64,000 nt of DNA from Bradyrhizobium sp. CCBAU 53421. GTDB lineage: Bacteria; Pseudomonadota; Alphaproteobacteria; Rhizobiales; Xanthobacteraceae. The notes below the pieces were generated by a model. That model saw nothing but the letters and a program-made list of their open reading frames with translations. It was not told the origin of the DNA and did not search any database. Of this stretch, positions 49,092 through 57,520 are shown piece by piece (the stretch's first letter is position 1; every line of letters begins with the position of its first letter). The stretch is taken from contig NZ_CP030047.1 in assembly GCF_015291625.1 (NCBI RefSeq), positions 4,960,001 to 5,024,000 of the forward strand, written 5' to 3'. The position numbers and the translations under genes are program-made.

Positions 49092-49799
49092 ATGATCATG
49101 GACCGTGGAATTGCCGACGCCGATGCGATGGGCAAGGGCGCTCTGTCTGGGCCTCGGTCGCCGCGTCTCAACCGCCGGACGTTTCTGTTCGGCTCCGCTG
49201 CCGGTCTTGCCGCACTGGGCCTGGCCGGTTGTGCATCGGACTACATGAGCCTGGCCGAGGCGGAGAAAGTCTACGGGCCCGTGCCTGACGAGAAATTCCC
49301 GATCCCTGGGGTCGATGTTAGCAAGGTCAAACCGCAATATTTTCGCAAGACGGTGCGCTACGACAGCGACGAGGCGCCCGGTACGATCATCATCGATCCC
49401 GGCAAGTACTATGTTTACCGCATCGAAGGCGAGGGCAACGCGACCCGCTATGGCGCCAATGTCGGCCGCGATGGATTCCGGTGGAGTGGGGAGGCTTATG
49501 TCGGACGCAAAGCCGAATGGCCTACCTGGACGCCACCCAAGGAGATGATCGCGCGCCAGCCGGAAGCGGGCAAATATGCTCGCGGCATGCCCGGAGGTCT
49601 CGACAATCCACTCGGCGCTCGCGTGCTCTACCTCTATCAAAACGGGGCGTACACGCTCTACACGATCTATAGCACCAGCGACCCCGAAACGATCGGGAAC
49701 GGCATTACGAGCGGCTGTACCGGCCTCCTCTGTCAGGACATGATCGACCTCTATTCGCGGACGCCTCTCAAGACGAAGGTGATCGTACTGCCGGCATAG
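49092..49799 (+). CDS. L,D-transpeptidase (YkuD)-like lipoprotein with altered active site
   Basis: A 235-residue protein. A twin-Arg segment (NRRTFLFGSAAGLAALGLAGC) ends in a lipobox Cys, giving an exported lipoprotein. The YkuD domain has DEAPGTIIIDPGKYYVYRIEGEGNATRYGANVGRDGF and, at the C-terminus, SGCTGLLCQDMIDLY. Typical members read IHGT...SSGCIRM; here the His is Tyr193 (IYST) and the Arg after Cys209 is Gly211. Cys209 itself is kept. Peptidoglycan cross-linking activity is therefore uncertain. ATG 49092 is preferred; 49098 and TTG 49053 are alternatives. Confidence 0.8.
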   Translation: MIMDRGIADADAMGKGALSGPRSPRLNRRTFLFGSAAGLAALGLAGCASDYMSLAEAEKVYGPVPDEKFPIPGVDVSKVKPQYFRKTVRYDSDEAPGTIIIDPGKYYVYRIEGEGNATRYGANVGRDGFRWSGEAYVGRKAEWPTWTPPKEMIARQPEAGKYARGMPGGLDNPLGARVLYLYQNGAYTLYTIYSTSDPETIGNGITSGCTGLLCQDMIDLYSRTPLKTKVIVLPA

Positions 49800-49886
49800 G
49801 CCAACGCCGTCGGCGGCCCAGCGCTGGCTCGGCCAGCGCACAGTCGGGGGCAGCTGCCAGAATGGTTCGCTTCATCGCGAATCTCC

Positions 49887-50375
49887 TCAGGCCGCTTCGG
49901 CGTTGATGGCGCTGACGGCGAGCTTGGTGAGCGCTTCATCCGTCTTCTTTTCTTCGGCCAACGTCTGGTCGATGAGCTTGACGGCATCCTTCATGCTGAG
50001 CTTGGTGGCCCATGCCTTCAGTGTACCGTAACGTGCGATCTCGTAATGCTCGACCGCCTGCGCCGCGGAGACCAGGCCCGGATCGAGCGCCGGAGTGTCG
50101 GCGTACTCCTCCATAATCTCCTTGCCTTCGTCGAGGATACCCTCGATGGCGTCGCACTTCTTGCCACGCGCCGGCTTGCCCATCAGATCGAAGATCTGCT
50201 CCAGCCGATCGATCTGTCCTTCGGTCTCGTCATGATGCTTCTCGAAGGCGGCACGCAGCTGGTCCGACCCGGCGGCTTTGGCCATGCGTGGCAGCGCCTT
50301 GAGGATCTGCTTTTCGGCGTAGTAGATGTCCTTGAGGGTATCGAGGAAGAGGGCGCTGAGGTCTTTCTCCGACAT
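49887..50375 (-). CDS. ferritin-like DUF892 protein (YciE/YciF family)
   Basis: A 162-residue all-helical protein: DLSALFLDTLKDIYYAEKQILKALPRMAKAA, HHDETEGQIDRLEQIFDLMGKPA, EHYEIARYGTLKAWA and DQTLAEEKKTDEALTKLA give the four-helix ferritin-like pattern with Glu/His metal ligands. Family members are stress-induced. GGAG lies 6 nt before ATG 50375, and a GGAAC-N16-TGTT promoter lies at 50411-50435, matching that of the divergent csbD gene. Confidence 0.92.
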   Translation of the reverse strand: MSEKDLSALFLDTLKDIYYAEKQILKALPRMAKAAGSDQLRAAFEKHHDETEGQIDRLEQIFDLMGKPARGKKCDAIEGILDEGKEIMEEYADTPALDPGLVSAAQAVEHYEIARYGTLKAWATKLSMKDAVKLIDQTLAEEKKTDEALTKLAVSAINAEAA

Positions 50376-50410
50376 TGGTAGCTCCGTGAGTTTGGGTGAT
50401 CCGTACCCAC

Positions 50411-50435
50411 AACAGGCACTCTGCAACCTCGTTCC
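50411..50435 (-). promoter_or_regulatory. EcfG-type stress promoter for the DUF892 gene
   Basis: On the minus strand GGAAC (50435-50431) and TGTT (50414-50411) are separated by exactly 16 nt. This fits the alphaproteobacterial EcfG/SigT -35 GGAAC and -10 xGTT pattern, and places initiation about 30 nt before the DUF892 start. Confidence 0.65.
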
Positions 50436-50493
50436 TATCTGCGACGGTTTATCCGCGGATCGCGATTGCGTAGCTTTGCCGCAAGCCTTTTAA

Positions 50494-50518
50494 GGAACGA
50501 AGCGTCGGCGCGGCTGTT
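50494..50518 (+). promoter_or_regulatory. EcfG-type stress promoter for csbD
   Basis: GGAAC at 50494-50498 and TGTT at 50515-50518 are separated by 16 nt, the same arrangement as the divergent promoter at 50411-50435. Both share GGAACGA and CTGTTG edges. The start codon of csbD follows 31 bp later. Confidence 0.65.
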
Positions 50519-50549
50519 GGACGGTCTCATCTTTCAATGGAGAACCGCG

Positions 50550-50753
50550 ATGGATTGGAATCGTGTCGAAGGCAACTGGAAGCAGGTCAAGGGCAAGGTC
50601 AAGGAGCAGTGGGGCAAGCTGACCGACGACGACCTCGATGTCATTGCCGGCAAGCAGGATCAACTCGAAGGCCGTCTGCAGCAGCGCTACGGCTATGCCA
50701 AGGATCAAGCCGCCAAGGAAGTGAATGACTGGTATGGCCGCCAGAAATGGTAA
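50550..50753 (+). CDS. CsbD-family stress protein
   Basis: A 67-residue hydrophilic protein: MDWNRVEGNWKQVKGKVKEQWGKLTDDDLDVIAGKQDQLEGRLQ (positions 50550-50681) is the full CsbD signature. CsbD proteins are abundant general-stress proteins without known enzymatic activity. GGAG lies 7 nt before ATG 50550, an EcfG-type promoter is upstream and an intrinsic-like hairpin follows, so this is probably a monocistronic stress gene. Confidence 0.95.
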   Translation: MDWNRVEGNWKQVKGKVKEQWGKLTDDDLDVIAGKQDQLEGRLQQRYGYAKDQAAKEVNDWYGRQKW

Positions 50754-50769
50754 ACGCGACCACGTCAGG

Positions 50770-50792
50770 GGCCTCGCTTCGGCGGGGCCTTT
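50770..50792 (+). terminator. terminator after csbD
   Basis: GGCCTCGC-TTCG-GCGGGGCC followed by TTT forms an 8-bp stem (one G-T pair) with a stable TTCG tetraloop, 16 bp after the csbD stop. Confidence 0.65.
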
Positions 50793-50857
50793 CGCGGCCT
50801 GGGCGGCTGACCCTGCGTGTGACGACGGCATGCGGTCGGCGCGCGCGGGAGTGAGCG

Positions 50858-51466
50858 ATGGGACAGCTTCTCAGCCCGCCGGGTCCCCGCGCGGCTCACC
50901 TTTGCATCGACATGCAGCGACTGTTCGAGCCGGGAGCGCCTTGGGCGACGCCCTGGATGGACCGCGTGCTGCCACGCATCATCGAGCTGGCGCAGCATGC
51001 GCCTGAACGTACCGTGTTCACCCGCTTTATTCCGCCGCGCTCGAAGCACGACGCGCGAGGGATTTGGCGGGCTTATTACGAGAAATGGGAATGCGTGACC
51101 CGTGAGCGGCTCGATCCAGAGTTGATCGAGCTCGTGCCGGCGCTCGCCGCCTGTGTGCCGCCGGCCGCCATCGTCGACCGGCCGATTTACAACGCGTTCG
51201 GCAACGGACGCCTGCAAGCTCATCTGGACGCGCATGGGATCGATACGGCCATCGTGTCGGGCGGCGAGACCGACGTGTGCGTGCTCGCCACCGTGTTGGC
51301 CGCGATCGATATCGGCTATCGGGTGATCGTGGCCGAGGACGCGCTGTGCAGCTCTTCAGACCAAAGCCATGACGCGCTGCTGCGGCTTTATGCCGAACGC
51401 TTCAGCATCCAGATCGAGGCAGCATCCACGGCTGATATCCTCCGGATGTGGGCCCTCGACGATTGA
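50858..51466 (+). CDS. cysteine hydrolase of the isochorismatase family
   Basis: A 202-residue alpha/beta hydrolase. The N-terminal catalytic Asp is in AHLCIDMQRLFEPGAPWATP; the nucleophile Cys is in IVSGGETDVCVLATVLAAIDIGYRVIVAEDALCSSSDQSH. Family members hydrolyse isochorismate, nicotinamide, N-carbamoyl amides or ureides; the substrate cannot be told from sequence. It is downstream of csbD but behind a terminator and is probably separate. Confidence 0.85.
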   Translation: MGQLLSPPGPRAAHLCIDMQRLFEPGAPWATPWMDRVLPRIIELAQHAPERTVFTRFIPPRSKHDARGIWRAYYEKWECVTRERLDPELIELVPALAACVPPAAIVDRPIYNAFGNGRLQAHLDAHGIDTAIVSGGETDVCVLATVLAAIDIGYRVIVAEDALCSSSDQSHDALLRLYAERFSIQIEAASTADILRMWALDD

Positions 51467-52105
51467 AGCGGCGCCTCATGATCTGGGTATCAGGGCGATC
51501 GGAGCAGGGATGGCAATACCTGCTTGCTGGGGTTGAGCTCGGACAGTTCGTGCGGCCGTTCTTCGCGCTGTCGAGCATGAAGGGCGCGATCCAACCCGCG
51601 CGCGCCTATGGTGCGCGCGGGTTGATCTGCTGATGGGTGGCCAACGCCGAGCAAGCCAAAACGAACGTCGTCGAGCGATGAGCCGCTGGGACGCGGGTCC
51701 GGCTGTCGAGCCGCGACCGGCGCCGATGATTCCTGGGATGGCTGCCGGCCGTGAGGCGAAGGTGAACGGACGGTGGGCGCGGCATCAGCGATCCCATATC
51801 CAGAATTCGCATAAGGTATATTATGGAATATTTATATCTACAATTAGATCAGATATTTAGTGGGAAATCTTCGCACCGGCCCGCAGCTTGGCGTCTGTCG
51901 CGGCTTGTCCCGATCGTCGCTCCGAGCCGTCCGGACAGCACGGCGATCCGCGTCCACACGTCTCGTCAGAAAGCCGATATTGCCGCGGCGTACGGACGCT
52001 GCAATAAGCCCCAGCTGTGCAGAGATCGCTGGTGACCCCGCGGCATCAGGTCCGTATAGGATGGCATCTCAGAACAACAACAAGCCTCTCGAGGGAGCAA
52101 CACCA
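51467..52105. other. intergenic region before the TRAP operon
   Basis: About 640 bp with only short, family-less open frames. It holds a strong hairpin at 51593-51623 and an AT-rich island at about 51795-51862 (for example ATTATGGAATATTTATATC) in otherwise GC-rich DNA. The island is a plausible promoter or binding region for the TRAP operon; no regulator gene is present. Confidence 0.45.
51593..51623. terminator. GC-rich hairpin, possible terminator
   Basis: Arms AACCCGCGCGCGCC and GGTGCGCGCGGGTT pair over 14 bp (one G-T) around the loop TAT, 127 bp after the cysteine hydrolase gene. No T-run follows on either strand. Confidence 0.4.
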
Positions 52106-53125
52106 ATGAGCTTTTCACGACGCACGCTGCTGAAGGTTTCCGCCGCTTCCGCCGTCCTGGGCGGAATTGGCGCGCCGTACGTCGCGCGCGCCCAGTCGGC
52201 CGAGTTCTCCTACAAGTTCGCCAACAATCTGCCGGAGTCGCATCCGCTCGTGGCGCGCGCCCGGGAGATGTCCGCGGCGATCAAGACCGAGACCAACGGC
52301 CGGTTTGATCTGCAGGTGTTCCCGAACAACCAGCTCGGCTCTGATACCGACGTGCTGAGCCAGGTGCGCTCCGGCGGCGTCGAGTTCTTCACGCTGTCCG
52401 GCCTGATCCTGGCGACGCTGGTGCCGGCCGCCTCGATCAACGGCATCGGCTTCGCATTCCCGGACTATCCCACCGTCTGGAAGGCCATGGACGGCGAGCT
52501 CGGCGCCTATGTCCGCGGTGAGATCAAAAAGGCCGGCCTCGAGGTGATGGACAAGATCTGGGACAACGGCTTCCGCCAGACCACGTCGTCGACCAAGCCG
52601 ATCAACGGCCCCGACGACCTCAAGGGCTTCAAGATCCGCGTGCCGGTGTCGCCGCTGTGGACCTCGATGTTCAAGGCGTTTGACGCCTCGCCCGCCTCGA
52701 TCAATTTCAGCGAGGTCTATTCGGCGCTGCAGACCAAGATCGTCGAAGGCCAGGAAAACCCGCTGGCGCTGATCTCGACGGCGAAGCTGTATGAAGTCCA
52801 GAAGTATTGCTCGCTCACCAACCACATGTGGGACGGCTTCTGGTTCCTGATGAACCGCAGAGCGTGGACGGCCTTGCCGGACGATATCAAGACCATCGTC
52901 GCCAAGCACGTCAACGCGGCGGCGGTCAAGGAGCGCGAGGACACCGAGAAGCTCAATGCCACCGTGAAGCAGGAGCTCACAGGCAAGGGCCTCGTGTTCA
53001 ACCAGCCCGAGGTCGGGCCGTTCCGCGACAAGCTCCGTGCCGCGGGCTTCTACGCCGAGTGGAAGGGCAAGTACGGCGACAAGGCCTGGGAGCTGCTCGA
53101 GAAGTCCGTCGGCAAACTGTCCTGA
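52106..53125 (+). CDS. TRAP transporter solute-binding protein (DctP family)
   Basis: A 339-residue periplasmic receptor. Twin-Arg signal SRRTLLKVSAASAVLGGIGA is cut near ARA|QS. The mature chain has FSYKFANNLPESHPLVARAREM, QVFPNNQLGSDTDVLSQVRSGGVEFF, GFKIRVPVSP (with the carboxylate-binding Arg of the family) and SEVYSALQTKIVEGQENPLALI. It captures an organic acid for the QM permease 22 bp downstream. GAGGGAG precedes ATG 52106. The ligand is unknown. Confidence 0.93.
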   Translation: MSFSRRTLLKVSAASAVLGGIGAPYVARAQSAEFSYKFANNLPESHPLVARAREMSAAIKTETNGRFDLQVFPNNQLGSDTDVLSQVRSGGVEFFTLSGLILATLVPAASINGIGFAFPDYPTVWKAMDGELGAYVRGEIKKAGLEVMDKIWDNGFRQTTSSTKPINGPDDLKGFKIRVPVSPLWTSMFKAFDASPASINFSEVYSALQTKIVEGQENPLALISTAKLYEVQKYCSLTNHMWDGFWFLMNRRAWTALPDDIKTIVAKHVNAAAVKEREDTEKLNATVKQELTGKGLVFNQPEVGPFRDKLRAAGFYAEWKGKYGDKAWELLEKSVGKLS

Positions 53126-53147
53126 GCAGTCAAGCAGGAGGCTCGCC

Positions 53148-55034
53148 ATGGCTCATGTCGAGATGACGCCGGCCGTGGCCGGCGAGGCGGCATCACAGCC
53201 CCCTCGCCGCCGCTCCGTTCTCGGTTCCATCGACGCGGCGCTCGGATGGCTGGTCGAAATCCCGGCGGCGATCCTTGTCGTCGCCGAGGTCGTCATCCTG
53301 TTCGCGGGCGTGGTGGCGCGTTACGTGCTGCACACGCCGCTGATCTGGTCCGACGAATTGGCGTCGATCCTGTTCCTGTGGCTTGCCATGCTGGGATCGG
53401 TGGTCGCGCTCCGCCGTGGCGAGCACATGCGGATGACGGCGCTGGTCGCAAGCGCCGGACCGCGGCTGTGGGCCTATCTCGACGTGGTCGCGACCTGCGC
53501 CGCGCTGGCGTTCCTGATCCTGATCGTCCGGCCGGCGTATGAATACGCCTACGAGGAAAGCTTCATCACCACGCCGGCGCTGCAGATCTCCAATACCTGG
53601 CGCGCCGCGGCGCTGCCGGTCGGGATCTGCCTGATGGGACTGTTCGCGCTGCTGCGGCTGGCGCGCGTCGGCGATTTCAAGACCTTCCTGCTGGCCGCAC
53701 TGACCGTGGCCGCGCTGATCGGCGTATTCTGGCTGGCGCAGCCGATGCTGCGGCCGCTCGGCAATCTCAATCTGATCATCTTCTTCGTCGGCGTGGTCGG
53801 CTTCTGCGTGTTCGCCGGCGTGCCGATCGGCTTTGCCTTCGGGATGGCGATCTTCGGCTATCTGGCGCTGACCACGCGGACGCCGCTGATGGTGCTGGTC
53901 GGCCGGATGGACGAGGGCATGAGCCACCTGATCCTGCTGTCGGTGCCGCTGTTCGTCTTCCTAGGCCTCTTGATCGAGATGACCGGCATGGCGCGCGCGA
54001 TGGTCGCGTTCCTGGCGAGCCTTCTCGGCCATGTCCGCGGCGGCCTGCATTACGTGCTGGTCGGTGCCATGTACCTGGTGTCCGGCATCTCCGGATCGAA
54101 GGCCGCCGACATGGCCGCCGTCGCGCCCGTGCTGTTCCCGGAGATGAAGGAGCGTGGCGCGAGGCCGGGCGATCTGGTCGCCCTGCTCGCCGCCACCGGC
54201 GCACAGACCGAAACCATTCCGCCGAGCCTCGTGCTGATCACCATCGGCTCGGTCACCGGCGTCTCGATCTCGGCACTGTTCACCGGCGGCCTCTTGCCCG
54301 GCGTCGTGCTGGCGATCACGCTGTCGGGGCTGGTGTGGTGGCGCTACCGCGGCGAGAACTTGAGCCATGTCCATCGCGCCACGGGCAGCGAGATCGGCAA
54401 GGCCTTCGTGTTCGCCCTGCCCGCATTGGCGCTGCCCTTCGTGATCCGCTACGCGGTGGTCGAAGGCATCGCCACCGCCACCGAAGTCTCCACCATCGGC
54501 ATCGTCTATGCCTTCGTCATCGGCCTGCTGATCTACCGCAAGTTCACCTGGCGGCGGCTGGTGCCGATGCTGATCGACACCGCGTGCCTGTCGGGGGCGA
54601 TCCTGTTCATCATCGGCACCGCGACCGGCATGGCCTGGGGCCTGACCCAGTCCGGCTTCTCGCGGGCGCTGGCGGCGGCGATGACCGGGCTGCCGGGCGG
54701 TTCGGCGACCTTCATCGCGGTCTCGATCCTGGCCTTCGTGATCCTCGGCAGCGTGCTCGAGGGCATTCCGGCGATCGTGCTGTTCGGACCGCTGCTGTTT
54801 CCGATCGCGCGCCAGGTCGGCGTCCACGAGGTGCACTACGCCATGATCATCATCCTGGCGATGGGCATCGGACTGTTCGCGCCGCCGTTCGGCGTCGGCT
54901 ATTATGCCGCCTGCGCCATCGGGCGCGTCGATCCGGCCGAGGGTATCCGGCCGATCTGGGGGTACATGCTGGCGCTGTTGATCGGCCTGATCATCGTCGC
55001 CATCTTCCCCTGGATCTCGATCGGTTTCCTCTAA
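53148..55034 (+). CDS. TRAP transporter fused permease (DctQ-DctM)
   Basis: A 628-residue inner-membrane protein with AGGAGG 8 nt before ATG 53148. Residues about 25-190 are the four-helix DctQ part (ARYVLHTPLIWSDELASILFLWLAMLGSVVALRRGEHM). The rest is the 12-helix DctM channel (IGFAFGMAIFGYLAL; LLSVPLFVFLGLLIEMTGMA; GISGSKAADMAAVAPVLFPEMKERG; FAPPFGVGYYAACA). Fusion of Q and M is less common than separate genes. It uses a sodium or proton gradient to import the solute bound by the upstream receptor. Confidence 0.93.
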   Translation: MAHVEMTPAVAGEAASQPPRRRSVLGSIDAALGWLVEIPAAILVVAEVVILFAGVVARYVLHTPLIWSDELASILFLWLAMLGSVVALRRGEHMRMTALVASAGPRLWAYLDVVATCAALAFLILIVRPAYEYAYEESFITTPALQISNTWRAAALPVGICLMGLFALLRLARVGDFKTFLLAALTVAALIGVFWLAQPMLRPLGNLNLIIFFVGVVGFCVFAGVPIGFAFGMAIFGYLALTTRTPLMVLVGRMDEGMSHLILLSVPLFVFLGLLIEMTGMARAMVAFLASLLGHVRGGLHYVLVGAMYLVSGISGSKAADMAAVAPVLFPEMKERGARPGDLVALLAATGAQTETIPPSLVLITIGSVTGVSISALFTGGLLPGVVLAITLSGLVWWRYRGENLSHVHRATGSEIGKAFVFALPALALPFVIRYAVVEGIATATEVSTIGIVYAFVIGLLIYRKFTWRRLVPMLIDTACLSGAILFIIGTATGMAWGLTQSGFSRALAAAMTGLPGGSATFIAVSILAFVILGSVLEGIPAIVLFGPLLFPIARQVGVHEVHYAMIIILAMGIGLFAPPFGVGYYAACAIGRVDPAEGIRPIWGYMLALLIGLIIVAIFPWISIGFL

Positions 55035-55059
55035 AGCACCTTGCGGATGGGATAGAGCC

Positions 55060-56709
55060 ATGAGTGCAGCTCAAAACCAGTACTTGATCGGGCTCGACAA
55101 GACGCCCGCCAACTACGTGCCGCTGTCGCCGCTGAGCTTCCTGGCGCGCTCGGCCGCTGTCTATCCCGACCATGTCAGCGCAGTCTATGAGGGTCGCAGC
55201 TTCACCTGGAAACAGACCTACGAACGCTGCAAGCGCTTCGCGTCCTGGCTCGCGGGCCATGGCATCGGCCATGGCGACACGGTCGCGGCGATGCTGCCGA
55301 ACATCCCGGCGATGAACGAGCTGCACTTCGCGGTGCCGATGACCGGCGCAGTGCTCAACGCGCTGAACATCCGCCTCGATGCGGCGTCGATCGCGTTCCA
55401 GCTCGATCATGGCGGAGCGAGGATCATCCTGGTCGATCCCGAATTCTCCGGCGTGATCGCGGAAGCCCTGACCCTGATGCAGGGCGCAAAGCCGCTCGTG
55501 ATCGACGTCGACGATGCCGCCTTCGCCGGCGGCAAGCGGATCGGCGAGATCGAGTATGAGGCCGCGGTTGCGGCCGGCGATCCGGCTTTCGCCGAGCGGC
55601 CGCCGGCCGACGAATGGGACGCGATTGCGCTGAGCTACACGTCCGGCACGACGGGCAATCCGAAAGGCGTCGTGACCCATCACCGCGGCGCCTATCTCAA
55701 CGCCGTCAGCAACATCCTCGCGGGCAATCTCGGCCAGCATCCAGTCTATCTCTGGACGCTGCCGATGTTCCACTGCAACGGCTGGTGCTTCCCCTGGACC
55801 ATCGCGGCGACCGCCGGCGTCAATGTCTGTCTGCGCAAGGTCGATCCGGCCAAGATCTTCGAGCTGATCCCGCAGCACGGCGTCACCCACATGTGCGGCG
55901 CGCCGATCGTCTACAACACGCTGATCAACGCGCCCGATGCGCCGAAGGCCGGCAAGGCGAAGCCCGTCGTCGGGCTTATCGCGGGCGCGGCGCCGCCGGT
56001 TGCGGTACTCGAAGGCGCCGAGCGCATCGGCATCAAGCTGACCCATGTCTATGGGCTGACCGAAGTCTATGGCCCCGCCTCCGTCTGCGCCGAGCAGCCG
56101 GGCTGGGATGAACTGTCGGCCGATGCGCGCGCGCAGCTGAAGCGGCGCCAGGGCGTGGCCTATCCGCTGCAGGAAGGCGTCACGGTGCTCGATCCCGAGA
56201 CCATGCGCGAGGTGCCGCGCGACGGCGAGACCATCGGCGAGGTCATGTTCCGCGGCAATATCGTGATGAAGGGCTATCTGAAGAACGAGAAGGCGACGCA
56301 GGAAGCCTTCGCCGGCGGCTGGTTTCACACCGGCGATCTCGGCGTGCTCGACGAGCACGGCTACGTCATCATCAAGGACCGCTCCAAGGACATCATCATC
56401 TCCGGCGGCGAGAACGTGTCGTCCGTCGAGGTCGAAGACATCCTCTACAAGCACCCGGCCGTGCTGTTCGCAGCGGTGGTGGCCAAGCCCGACCCGAAAT
56501 GGGGCGAAGTGCCCTGCGCCTTCATCGAGCTGAAGGACGGCGCCAAGGCGACCGAGGCCGAGATCATCGCCTATTGCCGCGAGCACATGCCGGGCTTCAA
56601 GACGCCGAAGTCCGTGGTGTTCGGCGTGATCCCGAAAACATCTACCGGCAAGATCCAGAAATACCTGCTGCGCAACGCGGTCGGATCGGCCAAGGCGATT
56701 TCGGCCTGA
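55060..56709 (+). CDS. acyl-CoA synthetase (AMP-forming)
   Basis: A 549-residue ANL-family ligase. It has the AMP-binding P-loop LSYTSGTTGNPKGVVTHHRG, PMFHCNGWCFPWTIAA, YGLTEVYG, the hinge YVIIKDRSKDIIISGGENV and the C-terminal catalytic Lys in PKTSTGKIQKYLLR. The HCNGW block places it in the clade with DmdB-type and plant AAE-type short/medium-chain ligases. Being 25 bp behind the TRAP genes, it probably activates the imported carboxylate to its CoA thioester. Confidence 0.93.
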   Translation: MSAAQNQYLIGLDKTPANYVPLSPLSFLARSAAVYPDHVSAVYEGRSFTWKQTYERCKRFASWLAGHGIGHGDTVAAMLPNIPAMNELHFAVPMTGAVLNALNIRLDAASIAFQLDHGGARIILVDPEFSGVIAEALTLMQGAKPLVIDVDDAAFAGGKRIGEIEYEAAVAAGDPAFAERPPADEWDAIALSYTSGTTGNPKGVVTHHRGAYLNAVSNILAGNLGQHPVYLWTLPMFHCNGWCFPWTIAATAGVNVCLRKVDPAKIFELIPQHGVTHMCGAPIVYNTLINAPDAPKAGKAKPVVGLIAGAAPPVAVLEGAERIGIKLTHVYGLTEVYGPASVCAEQPGWDELSADARAQLKRRQGVAYPLQEGVTVLDPETMREVPRDGETIGEVMFRGNIVMKGYLKNEKATQEAFAGGWFHTGDLGVLDEHGYVIIKDRSKDIIISGGENVSSVEVEDILYKHPAVLFAAVVAKPDPKWGEVPCAFIELKDGAKATEAEIIAYCREHMPGFKTPKSVVFGVIPKTSTGKIQKYLLRNAVGSAKAISA

Positions 56710-56713
56710 GGTT

Positions 56714-57520
56714 TCAGCCTACCCGATCGAGTGTCAGCCGCATGCCGTCATAGGCCGGGATCACGCCGGCCGGCAGGCTCTGCCGCAGCACCTCGTAGTC
56801 GAGGTCGGAATGCATGTTGGTGATGACCGAGCGCTTCGGCTTGAAGCGCTCGATCCACGACAGTGCGTCGGCGACGCTGAAATGGCTGGGATGCTGCGCA
56901 TAACGCAGGCCATCGACGATCCAGAGATCGAGCCCCTCAAGCGCCGGCCAGCTCTCCTTGGGAATGTCGTGCAGGTCGGGCGTGTAGGCGGCATCTCCGA
57001 TGCGGTAGCCGAGCGCAGGAATCTGGCCATGCTGCACCAGGAAGGCCTCGAGCTTCAGCGGACCGCCCTTCCCCTGCACCGTATGGCTTTCGCCGGCCTC
57101 GATCGAATGCCGCGTCAGGATCGGCGGATAATCGCTGCCTTCCGGCGAGATGAAGCAATAGGAGAACCGCGCCATGATGTCCTTGGCGGTCGACTGGTTG
57201 AAGTAGACCGGGATGCGGCGGCGCTGATGCAGCACCACCGAGCGCAGATCGTCGATGCCGTGGGTCTGGTCGGCATGCTCATGGGTCAGGAACACCGCGT
57301 CGATATGCTCAACGTCGCCGTCGATCAGCTGCTCGCGCAGATCGGGCGAGGTATCGATCACCACCCGCGTGGTGCCGTGCTCCATGGTGCGCTCGGCCAT
57401 GATCGAGCAGCGCCGGCGGCGGTTTTTGGGATTGTTGGGATCGCAGGCCCCCCAGCCGAGCGCCGGACGTGGCACGCCGGCGGATGAGCCGCAGCCCAGA
57501 ATGGTCAGTGTCAGCGTCAT
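56714..57520 (-). CDS. MBL-fold metallo-hydrolase (PhnP-like)
   Basis: A 268-residue beta-lactamase-fold enzyme starting MTLTLTILGCGSSAGVPRP. The metal motif reads LTHEHADQTHGIDDLR; the last His of the usual HxHxDH is Gln here. Further ligands are likely in TPDLHDIP and TNMHSDLDYE. The family includes PhnP cyclic phosphodiesterases and related hydrolases; substrate unknown. It is the last gene of the minus-strand cluster, overlapping tatD by 4 bp. Confidence 0.87.
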   Translation of the reverse strand: MTLTLTILGCGSSAGVPRPALGWGACDPNNPKNRRRRCSIMAERTMEHGTTRVVIDTSPDLREQLIDGDVEHIDAVFLTHEHADQTHGIDDLRSVVLHQRRRIPVYFNQSTAKDIMARFSYCFISPEGSDYPPILTRHSIEAGESHTVQGKGGPLKLEAFLVQHGQIPALGYRIGDAAYTPDLHDIPKESWPALEGLDLWIVDGLRYAQHPSHFSVADALSWIERFKPKRSVITNMHSDLDYEVLRQSLPAGVIPAYDGMRLTLDRVG

